Assembly (NCBI RefSeq): GCF_001424185.1
Contig: NZ_LMOM01000021.1
Coordinates: 44,544 to 108,543, forward strand
Direction of reading: 5' to 3'
DNA length: 64,000 nt
From: Deinococcus sp. Leaf326
GTDB taxonomy: Bacteria; Deinococcota; Deinococci; Deinococcales; Deinococcaceae
Below, in pieces: positions 32,025 through 42,140 of this stretch. Under the pieces are notes generated by a model. The model was not told the origin of the DNA, made no database searches, and was given only the letters and a program-made list of their open reading frames with translations. A program made the position numbers and the translations under genes. The stretch's first letter is position 1. Each line of letters opens with the position of its first letter.

Positions 32025-32057
32025 AAAAAAAACCGCCCACCCCGGAGGGCAGGCAGC
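32025..32057 (-). terminator. Terminator of rplS
   Basis: On the minus strand an imperfect GC-rich hairpin (CTGCCC with GGGTGGGCGG arms) is followed by eight T residues, 15 nt after the rplS stop. Confidence 0.75.
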
Positions 32058-32071
32058 CGAAAACCTGGGGC

Positions 32072-32551
32072 TTATTCGCCCTGGGTTTCGGGGGCGCTTT
32101 CGGTGCTCGCTTCGGCCGGGGCAGCGGCAGCCGTAGCTGCGGCCTGCTTGGCCTGGTTGGCACGGGCGGCGTCCTTCATCACGCGGCTGCGGTCGCTCTT
32201 GATGCGGGCCGCCTTGCCGCGCAGGTCGCGCAGGTAGTACAGCTTGGCGCGGCGCACCTTGCCGCGCTCCAGGACCGTCACCTTGGCGAGCAGGGGGCTG
32301 CTGTAGGGGAACACGCGCTCCACGCCTTCGCCGAAGGAGATCTTGCGGACCGTGAAGCTCTTGCGGCTGCCCGACCCGTTGATGGCGATGACCACGCCTT
32401 CGAAAGCCTGGTTACGGGTGCGGGTGCCTTCGACGACCTTCGTCTCGACGCGGATGGTATCGCCGGGGCGGAAGTCGGGGTGGTCGGTCTTGATGTGGCC
32501 CTGCTCGACGGCGCGCAGAATCGCGCCACGGTTCACCTTCATGCCTTGCAT
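32072..32551 (-). CDS. rplS: 50S ribosomal protein L19
   Basis: Large-subunit protein at the 30S-50S interface. Seen: 159 residues. [32 protein letters not shown], the core [26 protein letters not shown] and [19 protein letters not shown]. An Ala/Glu/Pro-rich C-terminal tail of about 35 residues follows, as I recall for Deinococcus. AAGGAG lies 5 nt before ATG 32551; the internal ATG three codons later is an alternative. Confidence 0.97.
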   Translation of the reverse strand: MQGMKVNRGAILRAVEQGHIKTDHPDFRPGDTIRVETKVVEGTRTRNQAFEGVVIAINGSGSRKSFTVRKISFGEGVERVFPYSSPLLAKVTVLERGKVRRAKLYYLRDLRGKAARIKSDRSRVMKDAARANQAKQAAATAAAAPAEASTESAPETQGE

Positions 32552-32585
32552 ATCTGCTCCTTCGGCCAGCGGACCGCCCCACCGT

Positions 32586-32600
32586 CCCGCATGGTGCGGG
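32586..32600. repeat. Hairpin in the rplS leader
   Basis: Perfect CCCGCA-TGG-TGCGGG in the roughly 105-nt leader of rplS. Possible autoregulatory or RNA-stability structure; no experimental basis known to me. Confidence 0.45.
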
Positions 32601-32662
32601 CAGAGACGTTCGTACACCTGCTTGCGGTCTGTCTGCACGCTGGCAGCACACCGGACCTTGGG

Positions 32663-32691
32663 AGTATAGGGGAAATGCCGGGGGGCGGCAA
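32663..32691 (-). promoter_or_regulatory. rplS promoter
   Basis: Minus strand -35 TTGCCG (32691-32686), 17-base spacer, -10 TATACT (32668-32663). Implies a leader of about 105 nt before ATG 32551. Confidence 0.75.
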
Positions 32692-32847
32692 GACCGGGTG
32701 GCCGCGCCCTGTCCTCTCTGACCGCGACCTGTCTGGTTGCTGAAAACGAACAGGGGGCGTATCTCAGTGCGCCCACATGCCCGGTGCTTAGGCTCGGCGG
32801 TGAACGGCGCAACACAAAACACTCGTGCAGGACACCTGGAGGTGGTT

Positions 32848-33330
32848 ATGACCATCGGCAAAAGGATGTTGGGCAGTGTCGTCGTCGGTACGGCGTTCGG
32901 GTTGGCTGGAGTGGCAGGCGCGCAGTGCGTCAGGACGCCGGTCTCGGCCTACAATGGTCTGGTCAAGATCGAGTATCCGCGTGGCGGGGGCGGCGCGTCC
33001 GTGCAGCGGGCCTGCGACGCGGGCGCCCGGCAGCTCGCCGCCGACGTGATGGCGGCCGGCAAGGCCAACGGCGTGCCGGTGCGTTGGGTCGAGGTCTACG
33101 GCGTGCGCAACTGGGGGTCGACGTTCCACGACCTCATCTACAAGACGCGCGCCCTGGGCTACGGGCAGGTGGGGTTCAGCAAGTTCAACGCCCTGCCCCG
33201 CACCCGCCAGAGCAACAAGGAGCAGGTCGTGTACGCCAACAGTTCGGGTAAATACGTTGCCCAATTCTCGTACACCGAGGGTCTCAGCACCGCCAACACC
33301 GCGACCGTGTTCGTGCTCTACGGCAACTGA
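32848..33330 (+). CDS. Small secreted protein, family not recognised
   Basis: 160 residues. Seen: signal peptide (GSVVVGTAFGLAGVAGAQC, cleavage near residue 26) followed directly by a Cys; a second Cys in QRACDAGARQLAAD. The mature part is mixed alpha/beta with YGVRNWGSTFHDLIYKT and an aromatic strand ending VFVLYGN. It does not fit a lipobox well, so exported rather than lipidated. TGGAGGT ribosome site before ATG 32848; TAGGCT at 32789-32794 is a candidate -10. Function unknown. Confidence 0.8.
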   Translation: MTIGKRMLGSVVVGTAFGLAGVAGAQCVRTPVSAYNGLVKIEYPRGGGGASVQRACDAGARQLAADVMAAGKANGVPVRWVEVYGVRNWGSTFHDLIYKTRALGYGQVGFSKFNALPRTRQSNKEQVVYANSSGKYVAQFSYTEGLSTANTATVFVLYGN

Positions 33331-33456
33331 GGACGGGGACGGCACCTGAGGGGCTGGTCATTGACCACCGCGACTGTGTCCCCCTACAGGTCCGGGTGTC
33401 CGGCATTGCCGTCACCGGCACCTTGATGTCCGGGTCCGAGGTTTACACTCGGGAAC

Positions 33457-34173
33457 GTGAGCGTTCCGGCATTCGACATTCTTGACCTGGGCACGCTGCC
33501 CTACCCCGAGGCGTGGGCGCTGCAGAAGGTGCACCACGCCCGCGTCGCTGAGGGCGGGCGGTCCACCCTGCTGCTCGTCGAGCATCCGGCCGTCCTGACC
33601 CTGGGCCGCAAGGCCCGCGAGGGCGACAACATCGTCGTGACCCGCGAGTACCTCGCCGCGCAGGGTATTGAAGTCTTTGAGGTCGAGCGCGGCGGGGACG
33701 TGACGTACCACGGCCCCGGCCAGCTCGTCGCCTATGCGGTCTTTCCGGTGGGGCGGCGGGTCCGCGACTTCCTGCGGCTCCTCGAACAGAGCGTGGTCAC
33801 GGCGCTGGACACCCTGGGCCTGCCCGACGCGCGGCCCAATCCCGGCTACGCGGGCGTGTATGTCCCCGACCGCGAGGTGAACGGCCTGCCCCGGCACCAG
33901 AAGCTCGCCTCCATTGGGGTGGCGGTCAAGCGGCACGTCGCGCTGCACGGCGTTGGTATGAACGTCACGACCCACCTGGACCACTTCGATCTCATCGTGC
34001 CCTGCGGTCTGACGGATACCCAGATGACCAGTGTGGCCCGCGAATACGAGCTGCGCGGCCTGCCCCTGACGGCAACCATGCCGGCGGCCAAGGCGGCGCT
34101 GGCCGGCGCGTTCACGACCACTTTCGAACACTACGACTGGACGCTGCCCGAGCTCGCGGCGTCGGGAGGCTGA
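33457..34173 (+). CDS. lipB: Octanoyl-(acyl carrier protein) transferase
   Basis: Transfers octanoate from ACP to apo-lipoyl domains. Seen: 238 residues. Signature [18 protein letters not shown] (residues about 78-95), Lys149 in [11 protein letters not shown], and the acyl-thioester Cys183 in [15 protein letters not shown] start at 33457 with TACACT 7 nt upstream (leaderless). lipA begins 4 nt after its stop, so the two lipoate genes form an operon. Confidence 0.96.
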   Translation: MSVPAFDILDLGTLPYPEAWALQKVHHARVAEGGRSTLLLVEHPAVLTLGRKAREGDNIVVTREYLAAQGIEVFEVERGGDVTYHGPGQLVAYAVFPVGRRVRDFLRLLEQSVVTALDTLGLPDARPNPGYAGVYVPDREVNGLPRHQKLASIGVAVKRHVALHGVGMNVTTHLDHFDLIVPCGLTDTQMTSVAREYELRGLPLTATMPAAKAALAGAFTTTFEHYDWTLPELAASGG

Positions 34174-34177
34174 AACC

Positions 34178-35188
<1,011 letters not shown>

Positions 35189-35207
35189 GGCTGGAGAGGG
35201 GAGAAGG

Positions 35208-35239
35208 GGACCGGGGCGGCAGGCCTGCCGCCCCGGTCC
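35208..35239. repeat. 32-base perfect palindrome after lipA
   Basis: GGACCGGGGCGGCAGG followed by its exact reverse complement with no loop, 19 nt after the lipA stop. No T-run, so it is either a terminator variant or an mRNA-stabilising or protein-binding element. Confidence 0.7.
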
Positions 35240-35255
35240 TCTGGCCCAGGACTAG

Positions 35256-35282
35256 AAAAGCCGCCCTCCGACTGGGGGCGGC
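35256..35282 (-). terminator. Terminator of the small paralogue gene
   Basis: On the minus strand GCCGCCC and GGGCGGC arms with a 9-base loop followed by CTTTTC-type T-run, 17 nt after the stop at 35299. Confidence 0.8.
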
Positions 35283-35298
35283 TTCGGGTTTCCTGTGC

Positions 35299-35622
35299 CT
35301 ACGCGAGCCGTTTGCCCGCGTCCATCAGGGTGCTGGCGAGCTTGGTGACCTGTTCGCCCACCTGCCCGCCGTCTGGGGCTGCGCGCTCGGCCGACTCGCC
35401 CAGCTTGACGAGCAGGTCGCTGATGCGGCCGGCGTCGGGAGCATCGCTGTCGAGCTGATGGCGCAGAGACACGAGGTCGGCGTGCAGGGTCTTGGCGCCG
35501 CGCCAGTCGGCGTTCTCCAGGTCGCTCAGCCAGCTCTCGATCAGGGCGGCGCCGTCTCCGGCGTCCAACTTGCTCAGGTCGCCGCTCAGGGCGTCGATGG
35601 TGGTCTGAATATCGGTGGGCAT
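35299..35622 (-). CDS. Small helical protein, paralogue of the 9775 gene
   Basis: 107 residues, soluble, all-helical by composition. The N-terminal block QTTIDALSGDLSKLDAGD matches the 9775 product, and both have the same size, ribosome-site strength and own terminator. The rest is Leu/Ala/Asp-rich (LVSLRHQLDSDAPDAGRI). Not recognised as a known family; possibly Deinococcus-specific. GGAGGA ribosome site before ATG 35622. Function unknown. Confidence 0.85.
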   Translation of the reverse strand: MPTDIQTTIDALSGDLSKLDAGDGAALIESWLSDLENADWRGAKTLHADLVSLRHQLDSDAPDAGRISDLLVKLGESAERAAPDGGQVGEQVTKLASTLMDAGKRLA

Positions 35623-35785
35623 GGGGGTTCCTCCCGGAAGGTGACGGTGCGGGGTGGTCCCGCAGCTCGGCCCGCACCATGCGCGGTGCATGGGGGCCGG
35701 ACTGCGCGCCCGCCCGCTTTCTTCAGGGCGGGTGAAGCGACTGGGGTTCGGCGGGGGCCGGGCAGTGGTTTGCTAGCCTGCCCCC

Positions 35786-37087
35786 ATGCTGGACCCCCAT
35801 GCCCTGCCCCCGGAGCTGTTCCGTGCCGCCGTTCACCCGGAGGCGCGGCCCGCTGCCCGCCTGACCTGGGACTCGCGCGAGGCCTCGCCCACGGTCGCCT
35901 TTGTGGCGCTGCTCGGCGAGAAGATGCACGGCAACGCCTTCATCGAGGCGGCGCTGGCGGCCGGCGCACCGTTCGTCCTGACCGACCTGGACGTCCCCCG
36001 CGCCGTGCGGGTGCAAGACGCTCAGGAGGCGTTGTTCGCCTGGGCACGCCACGAGCGCGCGAAGAACGCCCTGGTGGTGGGCATTACCGGCAGTGCGGGC
36101 AAAACGACCGCCAAGAGCTACGTGGCGGCGGCGCTGGACGCCCACTTCATGCCGGTGTTCAACACCATGCCCGCCATCGCCTGCTTCCTGATCGAGTTCG
36201 GTGCGTCGGGGCGGCCCCTGGTGGTCGAGATGGGCATCGACCGACCCGGCGAGATGGCCGAATTGATGGCCCTCGTGCGCCCAGACGTGGGCGTGGTCAC
36301 GACCATCGGCCCGGCGCACCTGGAACAGCTCGGCAGTGTCGAGGCCATCGTGCGCGAAAAGGGCGGCATCCTGGCGGGCACGCGCGGGTTGGTGGGCACG
36401 CAGGCCTCGGCCTTCTACACGGGGGTGGACAGCTACGGTTTCGGGGACGTGACCTACGCGGGCCACGATCTCGTGCTCACGGCACGCGGGGCCATGTTCA
36501 CCTACAGCGACGTGTTGGTCGAGCTGCCGCTGGCCGCCCGCGTGCAGGCCGAGGCGGCGGTGTTGGGGCTGCGGCTCGCGCAGGAGGCGGGCGTGGCCCT
36601 GCCCGCCGCCGCCGAGCGGCTCTCGCGGGTGCAGGTGCCGGGGGGCCGCTACCGGGTGCATCCGGGGAGATACACGGTCATCGACGACGCCTACAACGCC
36701 TCGCCCGTCGCGGTGACGGCGGCGCTGGACGCCCTGAGCACGCAGGCGGGCGGTGGAAGCACGGGGCGGCGTATCAGCGTGCTCGGGCAGATGCTCGAAC
36801 TTGGCCCCACCGAACGCGCCCTGCACGCCGAGGTCGGGGCCTACGCCCGTGAGCGCGCCGACCTGACCTACGGAGTGGGGGTCTACGCCCGCGAACTGGG
36901 CGAGCGGGCCTCGCGCACGGTCCCCGAGCTGCTCGGCGCCCTGCGGCGCGAGATCCGGGACGGCGACGTGGTCCTCGTCAAGGCCAGCCGGGGCATCTCC
37001 TGGACCCCCGACAAGCGCGCGCAGGAGGGCGTGGGCCTGGACGTGGTCGTGGACGCGCTGCTGCGCTGGCGCGACGGTCAGGACTGA
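35786..37087 (+). CDS. murF: UDP-N-acetylmuramoyl-tripeptide-D-alanyl-D-alanine ligase
   Basis: Adds the terminal dipeptide to the peptidoglycan precursor, cytosolic. Seen: 433 residues. N-terminal uridine-binding domain (LTWDSREASPTVAFVALLGE), ATP site VVGITGSAGKTTAKSYV, VVEMGIDRPGEMA, VVTTIGPAHLEQLGSVEAIV, the YTVIDDAYNASPVAV loop typical of MurF, and VLVKASRGI in the C-terminal domain. TAGCCT lies 6 nt before ATG 35786 (leaderless). murD and ftsW lie 14 kb away in the opposite orientation. Confidence 0.95.
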   Translation: MLDPHALPPELFRAAVHPEARPAARLTWDSREASPTVAFVALLGEKMHGNAFIEAALAAGAPFVLTDLDVPRAVRVQDAQEALFAWARHERAKNALVVGITGSAGKTTAKSYVAAALDAHFMPVFNTMPAIACFLIEFGASGRPLVVEMGIDRPGEMAELMALVRPDVGVVTTIGPAHLEQLGSVEAIVREKGGILAGTRGLVGTQASAFYTGVDSYGFGDVTYAGHDLVLTARGAMFTYSDVLVELPLAARVQAEAAVLGLRLAQEAGVALPAAAERLSRVQVPGGRYRVHPGRYTVIDDAYNASPVAVTAALDALSTQAGGGSTGRRISVLGQMLELGPTERALHAEVGAYARERADLTYGVGVYARELGERASRTVPELLGALRREIRDGDVVLVKASRGISWTPDKRAQEGVGLDVVVDALLRWRDGQD

Positions 37088-37293
37088 GCCGGCTTCCGGT
37101 GGCAGGGCGGCGCCGGGCGAGCATCGGGTGATATCCGCTTCTCTGGTCCAGCTCCGCGAATGTACCGGCCAGCCCCAAAGGCCGGCTGTTGTGGGGGCTT
37201 GTTCCTGCACAGGCAGGCTGGAGCACCGAACGGCGCGGCCTGCTCCCCGCCGTCCTCACCCGGCACTCCGGGGCCCGTCCGACAATACCGGAG

Positions 37294-38019
37294 ATGCGTT
37301 CCCTTCTCCCCCTCGCCCTGCTTGCTCTGCTGCCCGCTTGTGCGCCGGCCTACACCGCGCCGACCGGGGACGCGGCCTTCCGGGCCGCCTTCAGCAGCGC
37401 GGGGGTGACGTGGGTCTCGGGCGGGCAGGCCTGTGTAGCGCGTGTGCCCGAGTACCGGCCGGTGTGTCCCCGCCTGGGCCGGGCGGTGGACGTGGCCTGG
37501 AACGGCGGCGACGCCTGGGCCGGCGTGCCGGGGGCTGGGCTGGCAGTGACGCTCGACCGCGCGGCGCGCAGCGTGCCGGCCGGCGCGGTCGCGGCCCTGA
37601 GCAGCGAGCTCATCTACCGGCAGGACGGCAGCGCCCTGAGCTATGAGGGGCTGGCGGCCGGACAGGGAGCCGGGGGCCCGAGTGCGGCCGTGACCGGGGG
37701 CGACGGGCTCGACTACGTGGTGCTGGATGGACAGCTACGGCGCGGCGGCGCAGTGGTCGAGGCGGAGGCGCAGCCCTACCTGTACGCCACGGCGCGGGGG
37801 GCGGCTACGGCAGCGGTGCCCACGGCGGCTGCGAGCACGGGCGACCTCTACCGTCTTCAGGGGGGACAGCTTGAGCGGATCGACGCCTCCGGACGTGTCA
37901 TCGCCCGCACGCCACACGGGCCTGGACGGGTCGGCGTGGTGGGCCAGGACATCGTGACCGTGTCGGCGGCGGGCGAGATCCGGCGGTATACCCAGACCCT
38001 CGCACCGCTCGTCCCCTGA
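37294..38019 (+). CDS. Lipoprotein, family not recognised
   Basis: 241 residues. Seen: lipoprotein signal LLPLALLALLPACAPAYT (lipobox LPAC, Cys16). Mature part beta-rich with repeating short blocks such as GGDGLDYVVLDGQLRRGG and STGDLYRLQGGQLERIDASG, which suggests a small beta-propeller. Probably outer-envelope located. Start ATG 37294; GACAAT lies 7 nt upstream as a weak -10. Function unknown. Confidence 0.75.
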   Translation: MRSLLPLALLALLPACAPAYTAPTGDAAFRAAFSSAGVTWVSGGQACVARVPEYRPVCPRLGRAVDVAWNGGDAWAGVPGAGLAVTLDRAARSVPAGAVAALSSELIYRQDGSALSYEGLAAGQGAGGPSAAVTGGDGLDYVVLDGQLRRGGAVVEAEAQPYLYATARGAATAAVPTAAASTGDLYRLQGGQLERIDASGRVIARTPHGPGRVGVVGQDIVTVSAAGEIRRYTQTLAPLVP

Positions 38020-38326
38020 GCCTGGGCCAGCGTGCCGGTCCCCGACATGCCCTGAAGGCCACGCTGGTCCTCCGATGTGGCTCCGTGAAAATCCCGTCCA
38101 GATCGGTCTTTCTGGTTTTGTCCACGGAGGCGACTCCCCCCATCTGGGTGGTCAGAGTTTCGTAAGTGGGCAGGTGATTGCATGGAGGCAGAGCAGGGTG
38201 CGCAGTCGGCCTTCATCTTTGGACCGTTCCACTTCCCCCACCGGGGGCAAAGGGGCGGCTGTGAGAGAACCGGCCGCCTCACAACGTGAGAAAACTCTAA
38301 ACTCTGCGCGTCTTTTCGGAGGAATC
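38020..38326. other. Intergenic region upstream of the pilus operon
   Basis: 307 bases. Left end has an 8-base-arm inverted repeat (CCAGCGTG at 38027-38034, CACGCTGG at 38060-38067), a weak terminator for the lipoprotein gene. Right end holds the pil promoter element. The middle is AT-richer than average and shows no gene. Confidence 0.6.
38278..38303 (+). promoter_or_regulatory. pilM promoter -10 and overlapping inverted repeat
   Basis: Inverted repeat CTCAC-AAC-GTGAG (38278-38290) ends 7 nt before a TAAACT -10 box (38298-38303), placing it across the -35 region. No good -35 hexamer is visible, which fits an activator- or repressor-controlled promoter. Confidence 0.5.
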
Positions 38327-39497
<1,171 letters not shown>

Positions 39498-39505
<8 letters not shown>

Positions 39506-40205
39506 AATCAACCTGCTGCCCGCGCAGTACCGCAAACAGTCGCAGCCCGGCGTCTGGAAATACGCCACCTGGGCGCTGCTGCCGGTGGCGGCCGTGACCA
39601 TGCTCAGCCTGTGGCTGGCGACCGCCTCGCAGGCCGGCGGACTGCAGCGCGAGATCGACGCGGTGCAGGGCAACATCGACACCCTGACCCCGGCCAAGCA
39701 GGAGCGCGACCGTCTCGCCGCCCGCCAGCAGGAACTCGAGCAGGTGACGACGGTCGCCCAGGCCCTGCGGGACCAGAAGACCTACTGGTCAAACGACCTG
39801 GCATCGTTCAGCACCCAGCTCGCGTCCGCGCCCGGCGTGTCGGTCAGCAGCCTGACGATGCGCACGCTGGACGCCGGTGCCCTGGCGACCAGTCAGGGTG
39901 CCGGCATCTACACCGGCAAGAATGTGCGCCGCGAACTGGACCTGTCCGGCGCGGCCTCCAGTCAGCAGGCGGTGATCAATTTCCTGAATACCTACGAAAA
40001 CGACCCCGACTTCGGTGTGAACTTCAAGAGCCTCCAGCGTAATCCGCAGACTGGGAACTACACCTTTGCGGCGACGGTGGGCGTGGTCGGCCCAGCCGTG
40101 AGTGCGGTCGCTCCGGTGGGCGCCCCCGGAGCCGCCACGCCGGCCCCAGCGGGAGAAGCGGCCCCGGCCGCGCCGTCTTCCACAGGAGGTAGCGATGTTC
40201 GCTAA
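39498..40205 (+). CDS. pilN: Type IV pilus assembly protein PilN
   Basis: Bitopic inner-membrane protein of the alignment complex. Seen: 235 residues. The N-terminal MVEINLLPAQYRK carries the INLLP motif that binds PilM. One transmembrane helix (ATWALLPVAAVTMLSLWLA, about 22-40) is followed by a coiled coil (EIDAVQGNIDTLTPAKQERD) and a ferredoxin-like periplasmic domain. The tail is Ala/Pro-rich. GTG start at 39498. Overlaps pilM and pilO. Confidence 0.93.
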
Positions 40206-40824
40206 GCTCGCGCCGCAGTACCTCTTTGCACTGGCCGCTGCGCTGTTCGTGGCTGTGTTGGCCCTGTTCTACACCCTGGTCATCCAGCCCAAGTACACCC
40301 AGATTGCGGCGCTGCGTGACGACCTCTCGGCCCGGCAGCTCACCGAGACGCAGTACCGCTCGGCGTCGGCGGCCGTGCCGGCCCTGCGGACGACCGTCGC
40401 GCGTCTGGAGACCGAGCGCAGCGAATTTTTGCGGGCCCTGCCGCCGACCACCCGCTTTGCCCAGGTCGTCGACCAGTTGCGGGCGAACGTGAACGCGGCC
40501 GGTGCGGAGATGGGCAACCTGAGCTTTAACCCGGCGGCCACGGGGGGCGTGACCCTGCCGGCCGGCGTGCGCTCGGTGGGCATCACCATGAGCGTCAGCG
40601 GCACCTTCCCGCAGCTGTTTCAGGTGTTGCGGAGCCTGGAAACCCAGAACCGCTTCACGACCGTCAGCACGCTCGGTCTGCAGCTGCCGACCGCCACGAG
40701 CTTCAATCCGCCGCTGGAAGGGGCGCTGGGCCTCACGGTCTACACCTACGACGTGGCGCAGACCGGAGCGGCCGTGCCCGCCTCCGCCAGCACGGCCGCT
40801 CCGGCCGCTGGAGGAACGCCATGA
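40195..40824 (+). CDS. pilO: Type IV pilus assembly protein PilO
   Basis: Inner-membrane partner of PilN. Seen: 209 residues. One N-terminal membrane helix (LFALAAALFVAVLALFYTLV), a coiled coil (IAALRDDLSARQLTETQYRS), then a periplasmic domain with SVGITMSVSGTFPQLFQVL and FTTVSTLGLQLPTATSF. AGGAGGT ribosome site before ATG 40195, which is inside the end of pilN (11-base overlap). Confidence 0.9.
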   Translation: MFAKLAPQYLFALAAALFVAVLALFYTLVIQPKYTQIAALRDDLSARQLTETQYRSASAAVPALRTTVARLETERSEFLRALPPTTRFAQVVDQLRANVNAAGAEMGNLSFNPAATGGVTLPAGVRSVGITMSVSGTFPQLFQVLRSLETQNRFTTVSTLGLQLPTATSFNPPLEGALGLTVYTYDVAQTGAAVPASASTAAPAAGGTP

Positions 40825-42137
40825 AGGCGCCGCTGAAGGCCCCCGGCCTGACCCTCACGCGTGAGATGAAACTGGTCCTGATTCTGCTGCTGATGGTGGC
40901 CCTGATCGGCGGCTGGTTCGTGCTCACCAACCGCTCGACCCCGGACCCTGTGGCCGTGACGCCGGCCGCGCAGCCGGAAGCGGGCCAGCCGGCTTCCGGG
41001 ACCACAGGCGAGTCCACCCAGACGGGCGAGACTGGCACTGGTGCGGCGGCCACGACCACCCCACTGGCGACCGGCGGCCAGATTGAAGTCGCCACGCTCC
41101 CGCCCTTCCCGGTGCCGGATACGGCGACCAGCGTGGCTGTCACGCCCACTCCCGGCGGGATCAACCCTGACCAGTCGCTGCTCACCCTGGGCGCCAGCAA
41201 TCCCTTCCGGCCGCTGCAGCTCGCGCCAACCGAGGGTGGAACGCCGGCCGGTGCCCAGAGCGCCGGCAGCCAGACAGCGAGCCAGCCGGCGGAACCCCAG
41301 GCTACGGGCACTCAGGCCACCGGCCCGATCACTGTGCCTGAGCAGACTGCGTCGGTCGCCAGTGTGCCCGCCCAGACGGCACCTGTGCGGGTAACGCCCA
41401 TTCCGGCGACGCGTGAACCGGTCGCCGCCAACCCGGTCGGGGGCGCAGTGCCCATCACCCGCCTGCCTGGTACCGGCAGCAGCACCGGGAGTGTCGTGGC
41501 CACCGTCTCGCCCATTTCGGGCGGCGCCCTGCCCACCGTCACGATTCCTGGCGCCAATGCAGGGACCCGTCCGGCGAACGCGGCCAACGGCGCGGCCGTC
41601 GCGTCCAGCCCGGCGACGAACCGGCCCACGACCAACCCGGCTGCGACCACTCCGGCGACCACGGCACCAGCCGCTACGCCCGAACCCATCGTGCCGCCCA
41701 TCGCCGGGGTCACGGCGCCGCGTGAGACCGGCACGGGCTCCGCCAGTGTCACGGCTCAGAACGGCGCCCAGACGGGCAGCGCTCAGGCAGCGGCGGCAGG
41801 CAACAGTGAATCGGCGACCACCTCGGCCCCCCAGGTCATCACCCAGCTCGGTCAGGGCAACCCGACGGGCGCTGCGGACGTGGCTGTCACCTCTACGGCT
41901 CCTGCGGCGACGACTACAGCGCTCGACCGCGTCCTGGCCGACCGGAGTATCAACCTCGATGGCGCGGTGCTGGGCCCAGTCAACACGGCTGTCTTCCGTA
42001 CAAGCGGCGGCTTCGTGGTCGTCTCGGTAGGCCAGACCCTTCCCGACACCGAAGTGGTGCTCCGGGAAGTGACGGCCACCACCGCCACCCTGGCGCTGGG
42101 TAACAACGTCAAAACTCTGCAACTGGAACAAAGGTGA
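40821..42137 (+). CDS. Pilus assembly protein in the PilP/PilW position
   Basis: 438 residues. Seen: one N-terminal membrane helix (KLVLILLLMVALIGGWFVL), a very long Ala/Thr/Pro/Gly/Val-rich linker (about 40-370), and a compact C-terminal domain (LADRSINLDGAVLGPVNTAV to the end). That domain resembles the PilP homology domain that contacts the secretin. In Thermus the gene at this place is called pilW; the symbol is left blank because homology cannot be shown by eye. ATGA overlap with pilO; 3 nt before pilQ. Confidence 0.75.
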   Translation: MKAPLKAPGLTLTREMKLVLILLLMVALIGGWFVLTNRSTPDPVAVTPAAQPEAGQPASGTTGESTQTGETGTGAAATTTPLATGGQIEVATLPPFPVPDTATSVAVTPTPGGINPDQSLLTLGASNPFRPLQLAPTEGGTPAGAQSAGSQTASQPAEPQATGTQATGPITVPEQTASVASVPAQTAPVRVTPIPATREPVAANPVGGAVPITRLPGTGSSTGSVVATVSPISGGALPTVTIPGANAGTRPANAANGAAVASSPATNRPTTNPAATTPATTAPAATPEPIVPPIAGVTAPRETGTGSASVTAQNGAQTGSAQAAAAGNSESATTSAPQVITQLGQGNPTGAADVAVTSTAPAATTTALDRVLADRSINLDGAVLGPVNTAVFRTSGGFVVVSVGQTLPDTEVVLREVTATTATLALGNNVKTLQLEQR

Positions 42138-42140
42138 GCC

